Shown piece after piece: positions 9,921 through 19,783 of a stretch of 64,000 nucleotides of DNA (positions within the stretch are counted from its first letter, which is position 1; every line of letters begins with the position of its first letter). Position numbers and translations under genes: made by a program. The notes under the pieces were generated by a model, which worked only from the letters and a program-made list of their open reading frames with translations, had not been told where the DNA came from and searched no databases. Source of the DNA: Noviherbaspirillum galbum (GTDB taxonomy: Bacteria > Pseudomonadota > Gammaproteobacteria > Burkholderiales > Burkholderiaceae_D); the NCBI RefSeq assembly GCF_010974945.1, contig NZ_JAAIVB010000037.1, positions 124,001-188,000 of the forward strand, given 5' to 3'.

Positions 9921-10415
9921 GTGACGATTTTCGATTACCTGGTCCTTTTCATCCTGCTCGTTTCCCTGGTCATCGGCGTACTGCGGGGATTCGTCAAGGA
10001 AATCCTTGCGCTTGGCAGCTGGATCGTCAGCCTGGTGCTGGCCAACATGTATGCCAGCGTGCTGGCGGGCATGCTGCCGGAGGCGATACCCGGCGAGACC
10101 TTGCGCCTGATCGTTGCCTTCCTGGCCTTGTTCATCGGTGTGCGCATCCTGATGATGCTGGTCGGAATGCTGTTCGATGCGATGATCAAGGCCACCGGTT
10201 TGAGCGTTGCCGACCGGGCGCTGGGCAGCGTGTTCGGATTGGCGCGAGGTGCGTTGATCGTGGTCGGGGCGGTGCTGCTGTGCGGCATGACCGCCTTGCC
10301 GAAGCAGCCGTTCTGGACCGGGGCCATGCTGAGTCCCTATGCCGAAGAGGCGGCGCGCAGCGTGCTGCCGTTTCTGCCTGAGGCGTTTTCCAGGCAAGTA
10401 CAATTTTCAAATTGA
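9921..10415 (+). CDS. cvpA: CvpA family membrane protein
   Basis: The 164-residue protein has four predicted membrane segments. The N-terminal signature is [25 protein letters not shown], in part, and [17 protein letters not shown] follows. In E. coli CvpA is needed for colicin V production and forms part of the purF operon; its biochemical role is not settled. The start is GTG at 9921, six bases after the preceding stop. The gene ends 14 nt before purF, so SPOR-cvpA-purF is most likely one operon. Confidence 0.93.
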   Translation: MTIFDYLVLFILLVSLVIGVLRGFVKEILALGSWIVSLVLANMYASVLAGMLPEAIPGETLRLIVAFLALFIGVRILMMLVGMLFDAMIKATGLSVADRALGSVFGLARGALIVVGAVLLCGMTALPKQPFWTGAMLSPYAEEAARSVLPFLPEAFSRQVQFSN

Positions 10416-10429
10416 TTGAGGAGTCCACC

Positions 10430-11953
10430 ATGTGTGGCATTGTCGGTGTTGTTTCCCACGGTCCGGTGAACCAGCTCATCTATGACGCCTTGCTGCTCTT
10501 GCAGCATCGCGGCCAGGATGCGGCCGGCATCGCCACCAACCATGGCAATACGTTCTCGATGTACAAGGCCAACGGCCTGGTGCGCGATGCCTTCCGGACG
10601 CGCAACATGCGCTCCCTGCCGGGCAACGCCGGCATCGGCCAGGTGCGCTATCCGACCGCCGGCTCCAGCAGCGAGGAAGAGGCCCAGCCGTTCTACGTCA
10701 ACGCGCCCTTCGGCATCATCCTCGCCCACAACGGCAACCTGACCAACTGGGAACAGCTCAAGATCGAGATGTTCCAGAACGACCGCCGCCACATCAACAC
10801 CGACTCCGATTCGGAAGTCCTGCTCAACGTGCTGGCGCACGAAATCCAGCAATCCACCACCGGCTATTCGCTGGATGCGTCGACCCTGTTCAAGGCGGTC
10901 TCCGCCCTGCACAAGCGGGTGCGCGGTTCCTACGCGGTGGTGGCGCAGATCGCCGGCCACGGCCTGCTGGCCTTCCGCGATCCCTACGGCATCCGGCCGC
11001 TGTGCATCGGCTTCGCCGAGTCCGACAAGGGCACCGAATACATGGTCGCCAGCGAATCCGTGGCGCTCGAGGGCCTCGGCTTCCGCTTCCTGCGCGACGT
11101 GCTGCCCGGCGAGGCGATCTTCATCGACAACGACTGCAAGATCACCAACCAGCAATGCGCCGACAACCCGGTGCTCTTTCCCTGCGCCTTCGAGTTCGTC
11201 TACCTGGCGCGTCCCGACTCCGTCATCGACGGCGCCTCGGTGTACCACACCCGCCTCAAGATGGGCGAGTACCTCGCCGAGAAGATCGCCCGCGAAATCC
11301 CGCGCGGTGACATCGACGTGGTGATGCCGATTCCCGATTCCTCGCGCCCCGCCGCGATGGAGCTCGCGCACAAGCTCAACCTCAGCTACCGCGAAGGCTT
11401 CATCAAGAACCGCTACATCGGCCGCACCTTCATCATGCCCGGCCAGGAACTGCGAAAGAAGTCGGTGCGCCAGAAGCTCAATGCCATCGGCAGCGAATTC
11501 AAGGGCAAGAGCGTGCTGCTGGTCGACGATTCCATCGTGCGCGGCACCACCAGCCGCGAGATCGTGCAGATGGCCCGCGAGTCGGGCGCCAAGCGCGTCA
11601 TCTTCGCGTCGGCCGCGCCGCCGGTGCAGTTCCCGAACGTGTACGGCATCGACATGCCGACCCGCAACGAGCTGATCGCCCACGGCCGCACCGAGGAAGA
11701 GGTGTGCCGCGAGATCACCGCCGACGCGCTCGTCTACCAGGACCTCGACGCCCTCAAGCGTTCGATCTCCGATGTGAATCCGGCGCTCAGGAATTTCGAG
11801 ACCTCCTGCTTCGATGGCGTGTACGTGACCGGCGACGTGTCCCGCGACTATCTCGACCGCGTGGAATCGACCCGCAACAAGCCCAAGGGCTCGGGCAGCG
11901 GCGACGATGCCGTGCGCTCGCAGCTCAACCTCAACCTGGCGCGCGTCGACTGA
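10430..11953 (+). CDS. purF: Amidophosphoribosyltransferase
   Basis: The 507-residue enzyme makes 5-phosphoribosylamine from PRPP and glutamine, the first committed step of purine synthesis. The start at 10430 places cysteine at residue 2 ([11 protein letters not shown]). Removal of Met exposes the Ntn-hydrolase catalytic Cys, and GAGGAG... precedes the ATG. An in-frame ATG at 10412 would bury that Cys and was rejected. The glutaminase domain covers about residues 2-230, with GQVRYPT and HNGNLTN. The PRPP-binding motif [13 protein letters not shown] lies near residue 365. A terminator follows. Confidence 0.98.
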   Translation: MCGIVGVVSHGPVNQLIYDALLLLQHRGQDAAGIATNHGNTFSMYKANGLVRDAFRTRNMRSLPGNAGIGQVRYPTAGSSSEEEAQPFYVNAPFGIILAHNGNLTNWEQLKIEMFQNDRRHINTDSDSEVLLNVLAHEIQQSTTGYSLDASTLFKAVSALHKRVRGSYAVVAQIAGHGLLAFRDPYGIRPLCIGFAESDKGTEYMVASESVALEGLGFRFLRDVLPGEAIFIDNDCKITNQQCADNPVLFPCAFEFVYLARPDSVIDGASVYHTRLKMGEYLAEKIAREIPRGDIDVVMPIPDSSRPAAMELAHKLNLSYREGFIKNRYIGRTFIMPGQELRKKSVRQKLNAIGSEFKGKSVLLVDDSIVRGTTSREIVQMARESGAKRVIFASAAPPVQFPNVYGIDMPTRNELIAHGRTEEEVCREITADALVYQDLDALKRSISDVNPALRNFETSCFDGVYVTGDVSRDYLDRVESTRNKPKGSGSGDDAVRSQLNLNLARVD

Positions 11954-11985
11954 TCCAGACCCGCGGCCACGGATTCCGCTCCGAA

Positions 11986-12019
11986 AAGCCTGCCGTCCGA
12001 AAGGACCGCAGGCTTTTTT
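11986..12019 (+). terminator. Rho-independent terminator after purF
   Basis: A 13-bp stem with one mismatch (AAGCCTGCCGTCC at 11986-11998, GGACCGCAGGCTT at 12003-12015) has a GAAA tetraloop and runs into six T residues. It ends the purF transcript and isolates the giant gene that follows. I saw no clear promoter in the remaining 117 nt before that gene. Confidence 0.88.
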
Positions 12020-12136
12020 ATTAGGTTCCGCTAATACTTTCCGGGCGGATAAACCGCAGCCCGTGATCGGACACATACTGTCGAGTGAACCAAACTCCCG
12101 CACAAGGTCGGCAGGGAGTCGTTCAGGAGACAGAAC

Positions 12137-15100
12137 ATGGTTAGCGCCGTACCAAAGTTCACCAATAACATCAACGCCAGCCCGGACGCCGGCGCACGCA
12201 CCGGCATGCCAGACATCAGGCAGTCGGTGGCGTCGTTGCATAGCGCCTTCGGCAGGCTGAAGAACCACCTAAGGGCGTACCACGACCACACCCACACCAA
12301 TCGCTTGAAGCAGTTTGTCGTCGCAGGCGAATCCGGCGACGGCCGGCTGCAACTCACTGCCTTCACGCCCGTGGCGCCGCAAGCCGTTGCCGGTGGCAGC
12401 GGCGCATTGACCGCGCGCGAACACGAACACAAGGCCGCCGGCCTCTCCACCCAGGGGTTCATGGAGGCGCTCGAAAGCGAAGGCCATGCCGATATCGGCA
12501 AGGTCACCGACGCGATCATCGGGCAAGGAAAGTGCGCGGCTTTCGAGACGGCCTTGGGCAAGAACGGCTGCCCGGCGGATCTGTCATCGGTGATGTCGGA
12601 ACTGGCTTTCGCTTGCGCATCTGCCTACCCCGAGGCAGACGCCATCGCACCGGGCGCGCTGCGGGATTTCCGCGACACCGCAACCGAACTCGCGCGCAAG
12701 GATGCCGCCGCGCCATTCTATGACTTCATGGCGCGGGTCTTCAGGTTGGGCGACGCCGAACAGGCCTTCGCCAGCCACCACCTTCCGCTGCTGCGGCTTT
12801 ACTTCCGCCTGCTCCACGAACGGTCCGGGAATCCGCAAACGGACTTCGCGGCCGGAGGCGCCCAGGCCATCGGCGCCGAGGCGTTCTCCGACCTGAACGA
12901 TTTCCTCGCGGAGGGCAAGTCGCTGCGGCGCGAGGGCGAAGTGCAAGACCTGCTGGCCGCGAACGGCGCCGTCCGGCTGGCGCTGGAAGGATATGCCGGC
13001 GCCTCGGCGGAACAGGCATGGCAGTCGGTGATCCTGCGCGCGCACGGCTTGCGCCAGCATGTCGCGCAAGCCAGGTCGGCGGGCAAGGACTGGATCACCC
13101 GCCCTGCAACCGGGCTGGGCAGGGCAAAGGCCGCGCTCGTCAACCTGAAGGCCTGGGCGAGCCGCGGTCCGAATCCGATGGATGCCATGCTGCAGGGCGT
13201 GCAGGCTGCCGGCAAGGGGGCGGCCGTGCGCGCCGCCGCCGAAAAGGCATTGGCCGGCAAGGCCTTGCTGGTGCATGAGCAGGTGTACCGCCTGCCGGAA
13301 CGGCCGCGCCTCGACAATCTTGACGCGCCTACCCGGACCATCCTGTTCGAGCGAGCCTTGCTGCAAGCCTGGAGCGGGAAGCCGGCCTCCGCCGCCAACC
13401 CGGCGACGGCCAACACGGAAGACAGGCAGGCCTGCCTCGACGCGCTCGAACGGCTGCTGGCCGCATGCGGATGCCATCGGCCCCAAGACGACGCGTCGGA
13501 CGGTTTCTGGCAAGCGGCAGAGGCGTATTTCGCCCGCACCGGCATGAACCGGGATGCCTTGCGCGGCACCGCGGAAGCGCCCGGCATGCTGGCGCGCATG
13601 AGGCAGGCACTCAGGCAGGACCTGCTCGACCAGGGTTGGACCGGCGCCCAGATCGACGCGGCGGTGAAGGCACGGCCAGCGGCAAGCCTCCTTCCCGAAA
13701 AGAGCTTCGCCGGGCAGGCGCAGCGGCTCGACGGACACCTGGAGCGCCTGAAGGAAGGCAGCCAGCGCGCCCGGGCCGAGTGGGCCTGGATGCAGCGCAC
13801 ACTCATGAATTACCCCAGGCTGCGCGCCGCCAACGGCCGCCGCCTCGATGCGTCCGGCTACAAGGCCTGGCTGCTCGAGAAACAGCGGCATCACCTCGCG
13901 CGAATGAAAAGCTTCCAGGACCCTGTCGCCATGTCCAGGCTGGAAGCCAAGCTTCGGCGGGGAAAGAAATGGCTCAGCGCGGAGGCGTTCGCGCGGGAGC
14001 GGCAGGCCAGGCACGAGCGCAAGCGCAGGGAATTCGAGGTCGAAGCGGCGGTCCTGCAGAACCTGCTGGCGGCGGTGGATGCGCATCTCGCGCCGGGTGG
14101 CGGCAAGACGCCTCCGCAAGGCAGGGAATGGCAACTGGTGCAGCGCCTGCTCGCGCCGCGCGGCCAGGAAACTGCGGCCGGTTTCCTTGAAGCGTGGCTC
14201 GAAGACGAGCCCGCCCGCGTCACCCGGTGCGAAGCGGCATGGCGACTTGCCGAGCACGTCAAATGGAGCATGCATTGGCGGCAGGTGCCGGATGGCCCTG
14301 ACCTGCGCAGGGGACGCATCGATCAGCTTCGCCGGCAATGCGCCGCGCTGCTGGCCGGCGATGGTGTCTCCGACAGGCAGGAGCGCGATGCCTTGAACGG
14401 CATCCAGGCGTTCTGCGATGCCGCCGACCGTAAGCTGGATGGCTACCTCGGGCATGCCGGCGAAGACCGGATGGAAAGGCTGGCCCTGGACTTCGCCCAC
14501 CTGCGGCACCTGCACGAGAAAGCCTATGGACCGGAACGCGAGGAAGAGTACCAGGCGCGGATCAAGCCGCTGGGCCTCGCCCGGCGCTTCGGCATGCGCC
14601 ACCAGCCGATGAAGCTCGCCCGCACCCGCTTCCGCATCCTGCAGCGGATGCAGGACCCGCTCGGCCACCTCGCGGATGTCATCGAAAACAATTACCGCGG
14701 ACTGGCCGAGGGCGACGAGATCCGCCGGTCGGCCGAGCAGAACAAGGGCATCAAGCTGCCCATGCCTTGGGAATCCGCCACCAGCAGGTTGGAAGCGCTG
14801 AAGGACTACCATCTTCCCGTCAGTTTCAACTTCAAGATCCGGAAGACCAGCAAGCCCATGGTCGAGGCATTCGTCGACCGGGCGGGCGCCGGCATCAGGG
14901 TGGGCATCAGCAAGCAGCTGCGCACGAACATCGGCATCAACGGCCTGCTGCCGATCGTGCCGACGCAAGGCCTGCGCTTCCATGCGAACTTTTCCGCGAA
15001 ACGCTTCAACACCGACAAGGACAGCTTCCTGGTTTTCCGTTTTCCGCGCCGCGAGAGCGGCAACCCCGGCGCGGAAGGAACGGACGGCGCGGCCTCGGAC

Positions 15101-18100
15101 CTCTCGGCCAGCTTCGCGCTGTCCCGCCTGGCGCGCGACCTCGGGCAAGGGTTCGCCACACTCTCCAATGACACCGACCTCGCCGATCTGCTGGCGGAGA
15201 TTGCCGCCCGCAACCCGTCATTGTCGATCAGCTTCGAGACAGCGAAGGGCAGCATGTCATCCTTCAAGGTCGAGGGAAACGCGAGCTTCGCCGCCCAGGC
15301 CGGCGCGGCCATCGAGCGCATCGCGGAAGACCGGGAGCAGCATGCCCACGGCGGCAGCCTGCAGACCACGTCGACGGAAGCCCAGCGCGCATCCATCCTG
15401 GAAGCCGCCGCGGGCATCGGCAATCCCTTGCAGGGCCTGGTCGGGCCGCGCTACTTCGCCAGCAGGATATGGCGGCGGACCAACAAGAAGAGAAGCGCGG
15501 TGTCCGTCACCCGCGAGCAGGGCATGTATCGCGCGGGCATGGGCGGCATCACCATCACCTACTCCAATCCGGGGCGCTACAGGCGCGGCATCGAGAAACA
15601 CCTGCCGTGGCTGCGCCGGACCATCGGCGACGTGGAGCTGGACATGGTCCCGCGCATGCACGAGCAGACGGTGGAAGCCACGCACGGCAAGGTGAACGGC
15701 GTCATCAGCGGCATGCTCAACGACGATGGCGCGAAGGCGCTGAACATCGCCACGGCGCTGCTCGAGATGAATGCAACGAATGCCTCCTCCCAGCCGGGCG
15801 GCATGGACCGCGAACAGTTGCTCCGGCTCCAGGCGGCCGCCGGCGACTATCTGCGCGGCGTGTTCAGCGGCAGGCAAACCGATTTCGCCGATGCGAAGGC
15901 CTTGTACGCGACGCACGAAACCTCGCCCAGGCGCGATCCTGGCCAGGCCAGGCAGGAAGCCCGCGACGCGCACGAACAGACTACCGTGGCCCGCTATGTG
16001 CAGGCTGGCGGCAACCTCAGGCCTGGCGTCTTCAGCCACCACGGCGGGAAGGGCGAGATTGCCGCAGGCAAGCAGGCCGCCGGACAGGAAAGGCATTCGG
16101 TTGCCATCCCCATCCTCAATAAGGCGGGCGGGCGCGGGGTGTGGAATGCCATCACGTTCGGCAACAACGCGACCAGCGTGTCCGGCTTCCGAGAAATAGA
16201 AACCTTCAGGAACGCCTTGCCGACGATCTGGGAAGTCGAGGCTGAGGCATCCATTGCCCGGGCGTCCGATTCTCCCGATGCCGCACGCAGGCCCGTCGGG
16301 AACCTGATGACGGTCCTGGCGGCAAATGAACTCGACACCATCGGCAAGGTGACCGATCGCCTCATCGGCGAGGGCAGGTGCGAAGCGATGCAGGCTGGAC
16401 TGCAAAGCCTTTACCCAGGTCGCGGGCAAGTCCTGCTCGACGCGGTGTTCGCGCGCCTCGCCGGCGATGCGAAGCTCGAGGATTTCCGCGCGACGGCGAC
16501 CAGGCTCGCCCGCATGGACCATGCTGGTCCCTTCTATGACTTCATGGCGCGCGTCTTTGGCCTCGGCGAAGTAAAGTCCGCGTTCGCCGCCAGCAACCTG
16601 CCGATGTTCCGCACCTATCTGCGGCTGCTCAGCCGCACGGAATGGAATCCGCGGGCACGGCCGGCGAATGACGGCAAGGCAGTCAAACTCGGGCGCGAAG
16701 CCCTGGGTGCGCTCAACCGTTTCCTGAACGCCGGCGGCAGCCTGGCCGATGCCGCCGGACTGGAACGCCTGGACGCGCATGCGCGAGGCGTCATCAGCCT
16801 CGCGCACAATGGCTTCCTGGACGATGGCAATGGACAAGCCCTGCGCTCGGTCACGGGGCACATGCGGGGCCTGCGGCGCATGATCGCCGCGTCGCGCGCC
16901 GATGCCAGGCTGGGCTCGACATCGGCGCATCCTTTCCATGCCCTGCTCAAGGGCGCTCGGTTCGCGGGAAGGGGCACCTATAACCAGGTCGAGCTCGAAA
17001 AAGGCCTGCTCGACAAGACGCATGCCTTGCACGAAACCCTGCCGCCCTTGTCGGACGCGGCAACTGGCGCGCTGAACGCCCAGGTGCTGTTCGAGCGCGT
17101 CCTGCTTCAGTACTGGCGGAAGAAGGGATACGGCGAGTTCGAACTCACCACCTTGTCCCCGTTGCCCGGCCACGATGAAGTCAGGAAGTGCTGCGGCATG
17201 GCCAAGGCAACGCTCGAGCGCCACGGGCTCGCGGTGCCGGCCGACGATGCGCCGTTCTGGCAGGAAGCCGATGCCTATTTCCGTGGCGTCGCCATGACGC
17301 CCGCCCTGCTGCGCAGCGAAGACCTGGATGCGGATGGACAGCCGGCCGGCATCCTGCCGCGGCTGCGGCTTGCGATCGACGCGCGCATGGCGGACGCCGT
17401 GCCCGGGGCGGCGGACGCGAAAGGCGGGCGCGCCGAGGCGCTGGCTTCGCTAGGCATGCAGGCCGAGGCGCTGGCCGCCGCCAATCGCGACGCCGCGCTC
17501 GAATGGAGCTGGATCAATCGCACCCTATCGAAATTCCCCTCGCTGCGCGGCGAAAGCGCGAACCAGATGGATGCGGGCAAGCTGGCAGGCTGGCTCGCGG
17601 CCAAGAAGCGCAGCCTGGAAAAGCGCATCGAGAGAATGAATGCGCGGCCTGTCACGCCGGGCCGCTTCAAAATGCGCCTGCTGGGCGTGTCGGGGCAGCA
17701 AAGGACCCTAGAAGCAAACGCCCGGCTGGAAGAAAAACGAAAATCGGAGCTGGCCCGATGCCAGGCGGAGCTGGCGGCGCTGGAGAAGCTGGCGCCGGGC
17801 GGAAGGCCGGGCGGCGTGCTGTCCCGGTTCCTCGACAGCGGCCCACGGCAGCAAACGACCCACCGTGAACGATTCATCGCCTACCTCGAAGCGGGCGTGA
17901 AGCGCATCAGCGACCTGGAACGGCTGGCGAGGCTGGCCGAAGACACCCGATGGATGCTGCATGGCCAGCCAGGACCGGGCGACATCGACCTGCGCCAGCG
18001 GCGCATGCGCGACCTGAACGCGCTTGCCGCCAAGCTGAAGGCTGGGCAGGCGGAAATATCTCCCGCCGCCATGGAAGCGGTGGATGGCATCGCCCGCTTC

Positions 18101-19783
18101 GAGCGGCAGTGGGCCGCACTCAATGCGCCCGGCAATCCCGGTCCGGCGACCAGCCTGGAGCGCCTGACGCTGGACCGCGCCCACCTCGATCATCTCGAAC
18201 AGCAGGCCTTCGGCGAAACAGCCTTCCAGACCCAGCCCGAGCATCTGGCGGATGTGTCGCTCTCGCGCTGGAAGGCCTGGCGCATGCATCCGCTGCGGCG
18301 CGCCCAGAACAGCCTGCGGCAGCAGCAGCGCCTGCGCCAACCGCTCGACCAGGTCGCTAATGTGCTGGAGGCCGGCTACCAGGGGCTGAAGGTCGGCACC
18401 GCGCTGCGCTGGTATCGTACCGGCGGATTCCGCATGACGCTCGATTCCGGCATGGTCACCACGCCGCTGGTCTATGCCGGCACGATGGGCGCGCTCGCGG
18501 TCACGCCTTCCGTCCAGGCCGGCATCGAAAAGACCAAGAAATCCCTCATTGAAGTCAGCGTGTCGACCAATGCGGTGGAGCTGAAGATCGGCATGGAAAG
18601 GAAGACCCGGAAAAAACTCGGCGCCGGTATCTCGGCGGGCATCGCGTTCAAGACGGCGAGCGTTAGCGCGGGTGCGGAAGTCGCCAGGGAAAAGGAGACG
18701 GGCAGCTATCTCGTGTTCCGGCTGCCCAGGACGGGCTTGACCCTGGAAGGGCAGGCATTGCCGGCGGGCGTGGCATCCGACGGCATCCTCACGGCGGATG
18801 TGCTGGCCCGGTTCACCCGGCGACTGGGCGAGGTGCTCGACGACGCCGGAGACGACGTCGATGCCGCGCTGAAGGCCATCGCCGGCGAGTTTCCGATGGT
18901 GTCCATTTCCGAGCAGGAAGGCGAGTCCCGGCAACGGAGCGCCATGGCCAGGGCCGGCGTGAATGTCGTCGCCGAGCTCGAGGTTTCGCAGGAGCGGGCC
19001 GGCATGGTCCAGGAAACGCGCGATACCGTTGGCAGCTTCCGGACCACGGCTTTCATGAACGTCGGCAGGACGCAGACCCGGGCCACGGTCGGCTTGTCGG
19101 CGTCTCCCGTCAAGCTTTTCACCAGGATGCCGGCGTTCAGGCTGGGCCTGCGCGAATGGCTGAACGAACGGTCCTCGCGCTTCGTGCTGGCCCGCGCCCA
19201 TGGCTATTACCAGGAAGGCGGCGGCGCGCTGACCCAGACCTTCTCCACGCTGGAAAGCTTCGGGGAAGCGGTGCGCCGCCAGGGCAGCCTGCTGCAGGAA
19301 CAGGGCATGACCGCGAGCGAGATCCGCCAGGCGCCCGAGCTGTTCGCGAAGCGCTTTGTAGAAGCCGACGGCAACCTGCAAGCCACCTTCTGGAGCGTGC
19401 TGAGCGAGGAGGCGGCCAACGCGCTCAACATCATCGGCGCGCTGAAGGAAGGCGGAAAAATCGACGAGGCCGGATCAGCAGGACTGCAGGCGGCCGAGGA
19501 AGAATTCTGGGCGACCCTGAAACGCGGAGAGCTGAACGACCTGACCAAGGGCACGATGCTGACCGTCAAGCACGCGAGCAGCGAGGAAAGGGCGCGGGGC
19601 AGGTTCTGGTTCGCGGGGCAGGGCATGCAAGCCTCCACGGCGGGAGGCGTGCTGGGCGTGGCCCGCGGGCATGGCGGCGCGGACGGCGGCAGGCGCGAGA
19701 GCAGGGAAAGCGTCAGCCTTCGCGGTAGCGGCCGACGCCTGCTGCCGCCCTCGCCGGTCGCGGCGCGGAGAACAAGCGGTTGA
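12137..19783 (+). CDS. Giant 2,548-residue protein of unknown function with internal tandem duplication
   Basis: I do not recognise the family. The start has a good Shine-Dalgarno (AGGAGA at 12125-12130, spacing 6). There is no signal peptide and no obvious membrane helix. The protein consists of two diverged copies of one module, about residues 100-1255 and 1385-2510. Paired landmarks are GKVTDAIIGQGK / GKVTDRLIGEGR (121/1403), FYDFMARVF (194/1466), EWAWMQRTL / EWSWINRTL (548/1789), SFLVFRFPR / SYLVFRLPR (near 963/2190) and AKALNIATALLE / ANALNIIGALKE (near 1198/2426). Each module has a long helical, charged first part, then a segment of about 250 residues with alternating polar and hydrophobic residues typical of beta strands, then helices. 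Size, absence of a Sec signal and the beta-rich segment recall very large injected effectors or contact toxins, but this is only a resemblance. It is flanked by the purF terminator and, convergently, by an acyltransferase gene whose 3' end it overlaps by 71 nt. Confidence 0.85.
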   Translation: MVSAVPKFTNNINASPDAGARTGMPDIRQSVASLHSAFGRLKNHLRAYHDHTHTNRLKQFVVAGESGDGRLQLTAFTPVAPQAVAGGSGALTAREHEHKAAGLSTQGFMEALESEGHADIGKVTDAIIGQGKCAAFETALGKNGCPADLSSVMSELAFACASAYPEADAIAPGALRDFRDTATELARKDAAAPFYDFMARVFRLGDAEQAFASHHLPLLRLYFRLLHERSGNPQTDFAAGGAQAIGAEAFSDLNDFLAEGKSLRREGEVQDLLAANGAVRLALEGYAGASAEQAWQSVILRAHGLRQHVAQARSAGKDWITRPATGLGRAKAALVNLKAWASRGPNPMDAMLQGVQAAGKGAAVRAAAEKALAGKALLVHEQVYRLPERPRLDNLDAPTRTILFERALLQAWSGKPASAANPATANTEDRQACLDALERLLAACGCHRPQDDASDGFWQAAEAYFARTGMNRDALRGTAEAPGMLARMRQALRQDLLDQGWTGAQIDAAVKARPAASLLPEKSFAGQAQRLDGHLERLKEGSQRARAEWAWMQRTLMNYPRLRAANGRRLDASGYKAWLLEKQRHHLARMKSFQDPVAMSRLEAKLRRGKKWLSAEAFARERQARHERKRREFEVEAAVLQNLLAAVDAHLAPGGGKTPPQGREWQLVQRLLAPRGQETAAGFLEAWLEDEPARVTRCEAAWRLAEHVKWSMHWRQVPDGPDLRRGRIDQLRRQCAALLAGDGVSDRQERDALNGIQAFCDAADRKLDGYLGHAGEDRMERLALDFAHLRHLHEKAYGPEREEEYQARIKPLGLARRFGMRHQPMKLARTRFRILQRMQDPLGHLADVIENNYRGLAEGDEIRRSAEQNKGIKLPMPWESATSRLEALKDYHLPVSFNFKIRKTSKPMVEAFVDRAGAGIRVGISKQLRTNIGINGLLPIVPTQGLRFHANFSAKRFNTDKDSFLVFRFPRRESGNPGAEGTDGAASDLSASFALSRLARDLGQGFATLSNDTDLADLLAEIAARNPSLSISFETAKGSMSSFKVEGNASFAAQAGAAIERIAEDREQHAHGGSLQTTSTEAQRASILEAAAGIGNPLQGLVGPRYFASRIWRRTNKKRSAVSVTREQGMYRAGMGGITITYSNPGRYRRGIEKHLPWLRRTIGDVELDMVPRMHEQTVEATHGKVNGVISGMLNDDGAKALNIATALLEMNATNASSQPGGMDREQLLRLQAAAGDYLRGVFSGRQTDFADAKALYATHETSPRRDPGQARQEARDAHEQTTVARYVQAGGNLRPGVFSHHGGKGEIAAGKQAAGQERHSVAIPILNKAGGRGVWNAITFGNNATSVSGFREIETFRNALPTIWEVEAEASIARASDSPDAARRPVGNLMTVLAANELDTIGKVTDRLIGEGRCEAMQAGLQSLYPGRGQVLLDAVFARLAGDAKLEDFRATATRLARMDHAGPFYDFMARVFGLGEVKSAFAASNLPMFRTYLRLLSRTEWNPRARPANDGKAVKLGREALGALNRFLNAGGSLADAAGLERLDAHARGVISLAHNGFLDDGNGQALRSVTGHMRGLRRMIAASRADARLGSTSAHPFHALLKGARFAGRGTYNQVELEKGLLDKTHALHETLPPLSDAATGALNAQVLFERVLLQYWRKKGYGEFELTTLSPLPGHDEVRKCCGMAKATLERHGLAVPADDAPFWQEADAYFRGVAMTPALLRSEDLDADGQPAGILPRLRLAIDARMADAVPGAADAKGGRAEALASLGMQAEALAAANRDAALEWSWINRTLSKFPSLRGESANQMDAGKLAGWLAAKKRSLEKRIERMNARPVTPGRFKMRLLGVSGQQRTLEANARLEEKRKSELARCQAELAALEKLAPGGRPGGVLSRFLDSGPRQQTTHRERFIAYLEAGVKRISDLERLARLAEDTRWMLHGQPGPGDIDLRQRRMRDLNALAAKLKAGQAEISPAAMEAVDGIARFERQWAALNAPGNPGPATSLERLTLDRAHLDHLEQQAFGETAFQTQPEHLADVSLSRWKAWRMHPLRRAQNSLRQQQRLRQPLDQVANVLEAGYQGLKVGTALRWYRTGGFRMTLDSGMVTTPLVYAGTMGALAVTPSVQAGIEKTKKSLIEVSVSTNAVELKIGMERKTRKKLGAGISAGIAFKTASVSAGAEVAREKETGSYLVFRLPRTGLTLEGQALPAGVASDGILTADVLARFTRRLGEVLDDAGDDVDAALKAIAGEFPMVSISEQEGESRQRSAMARAGVNVVAELEVSQERAGMVQETRDTVGSFRTTAFMNVGRTQTRATVGLSASPVKLFTRMPAFRLGLREWLNERSSRFVLARAHGYYQEGGGALTQTFSTLESFGEAVRRQGSLLQEQGMTASEIRQAPELFAKRFVEADGNLQATFWSVLSEEAANALNIIGALKEGGKIDEAGSAGLQAAEEEFWATLKRGELNDLTKGTMLTVKHASSEERARGRFWFAGQGMQASTAGGVLGVARGHGGADGGRRESRESVSLRGSGRRLLPPSPVAARRTSG

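Noticed and set aside
12020-12136. Search for an hrp/PIP-type box before the giant gene
   Set aside because: No TTCG-N16-TTCG or GGAACC-N15/16-CCAC pattern found, so a type III link is not supported by regulation.
12584-17224. Long antisense frames (854 and 655 codons) opposite the giant gene
   Set aside because: The + strand frame has the Shine-Dalgarno, internal duplication at protein level and normal codon use; antisense products show no repeated motifs of their own beyond the mirror.
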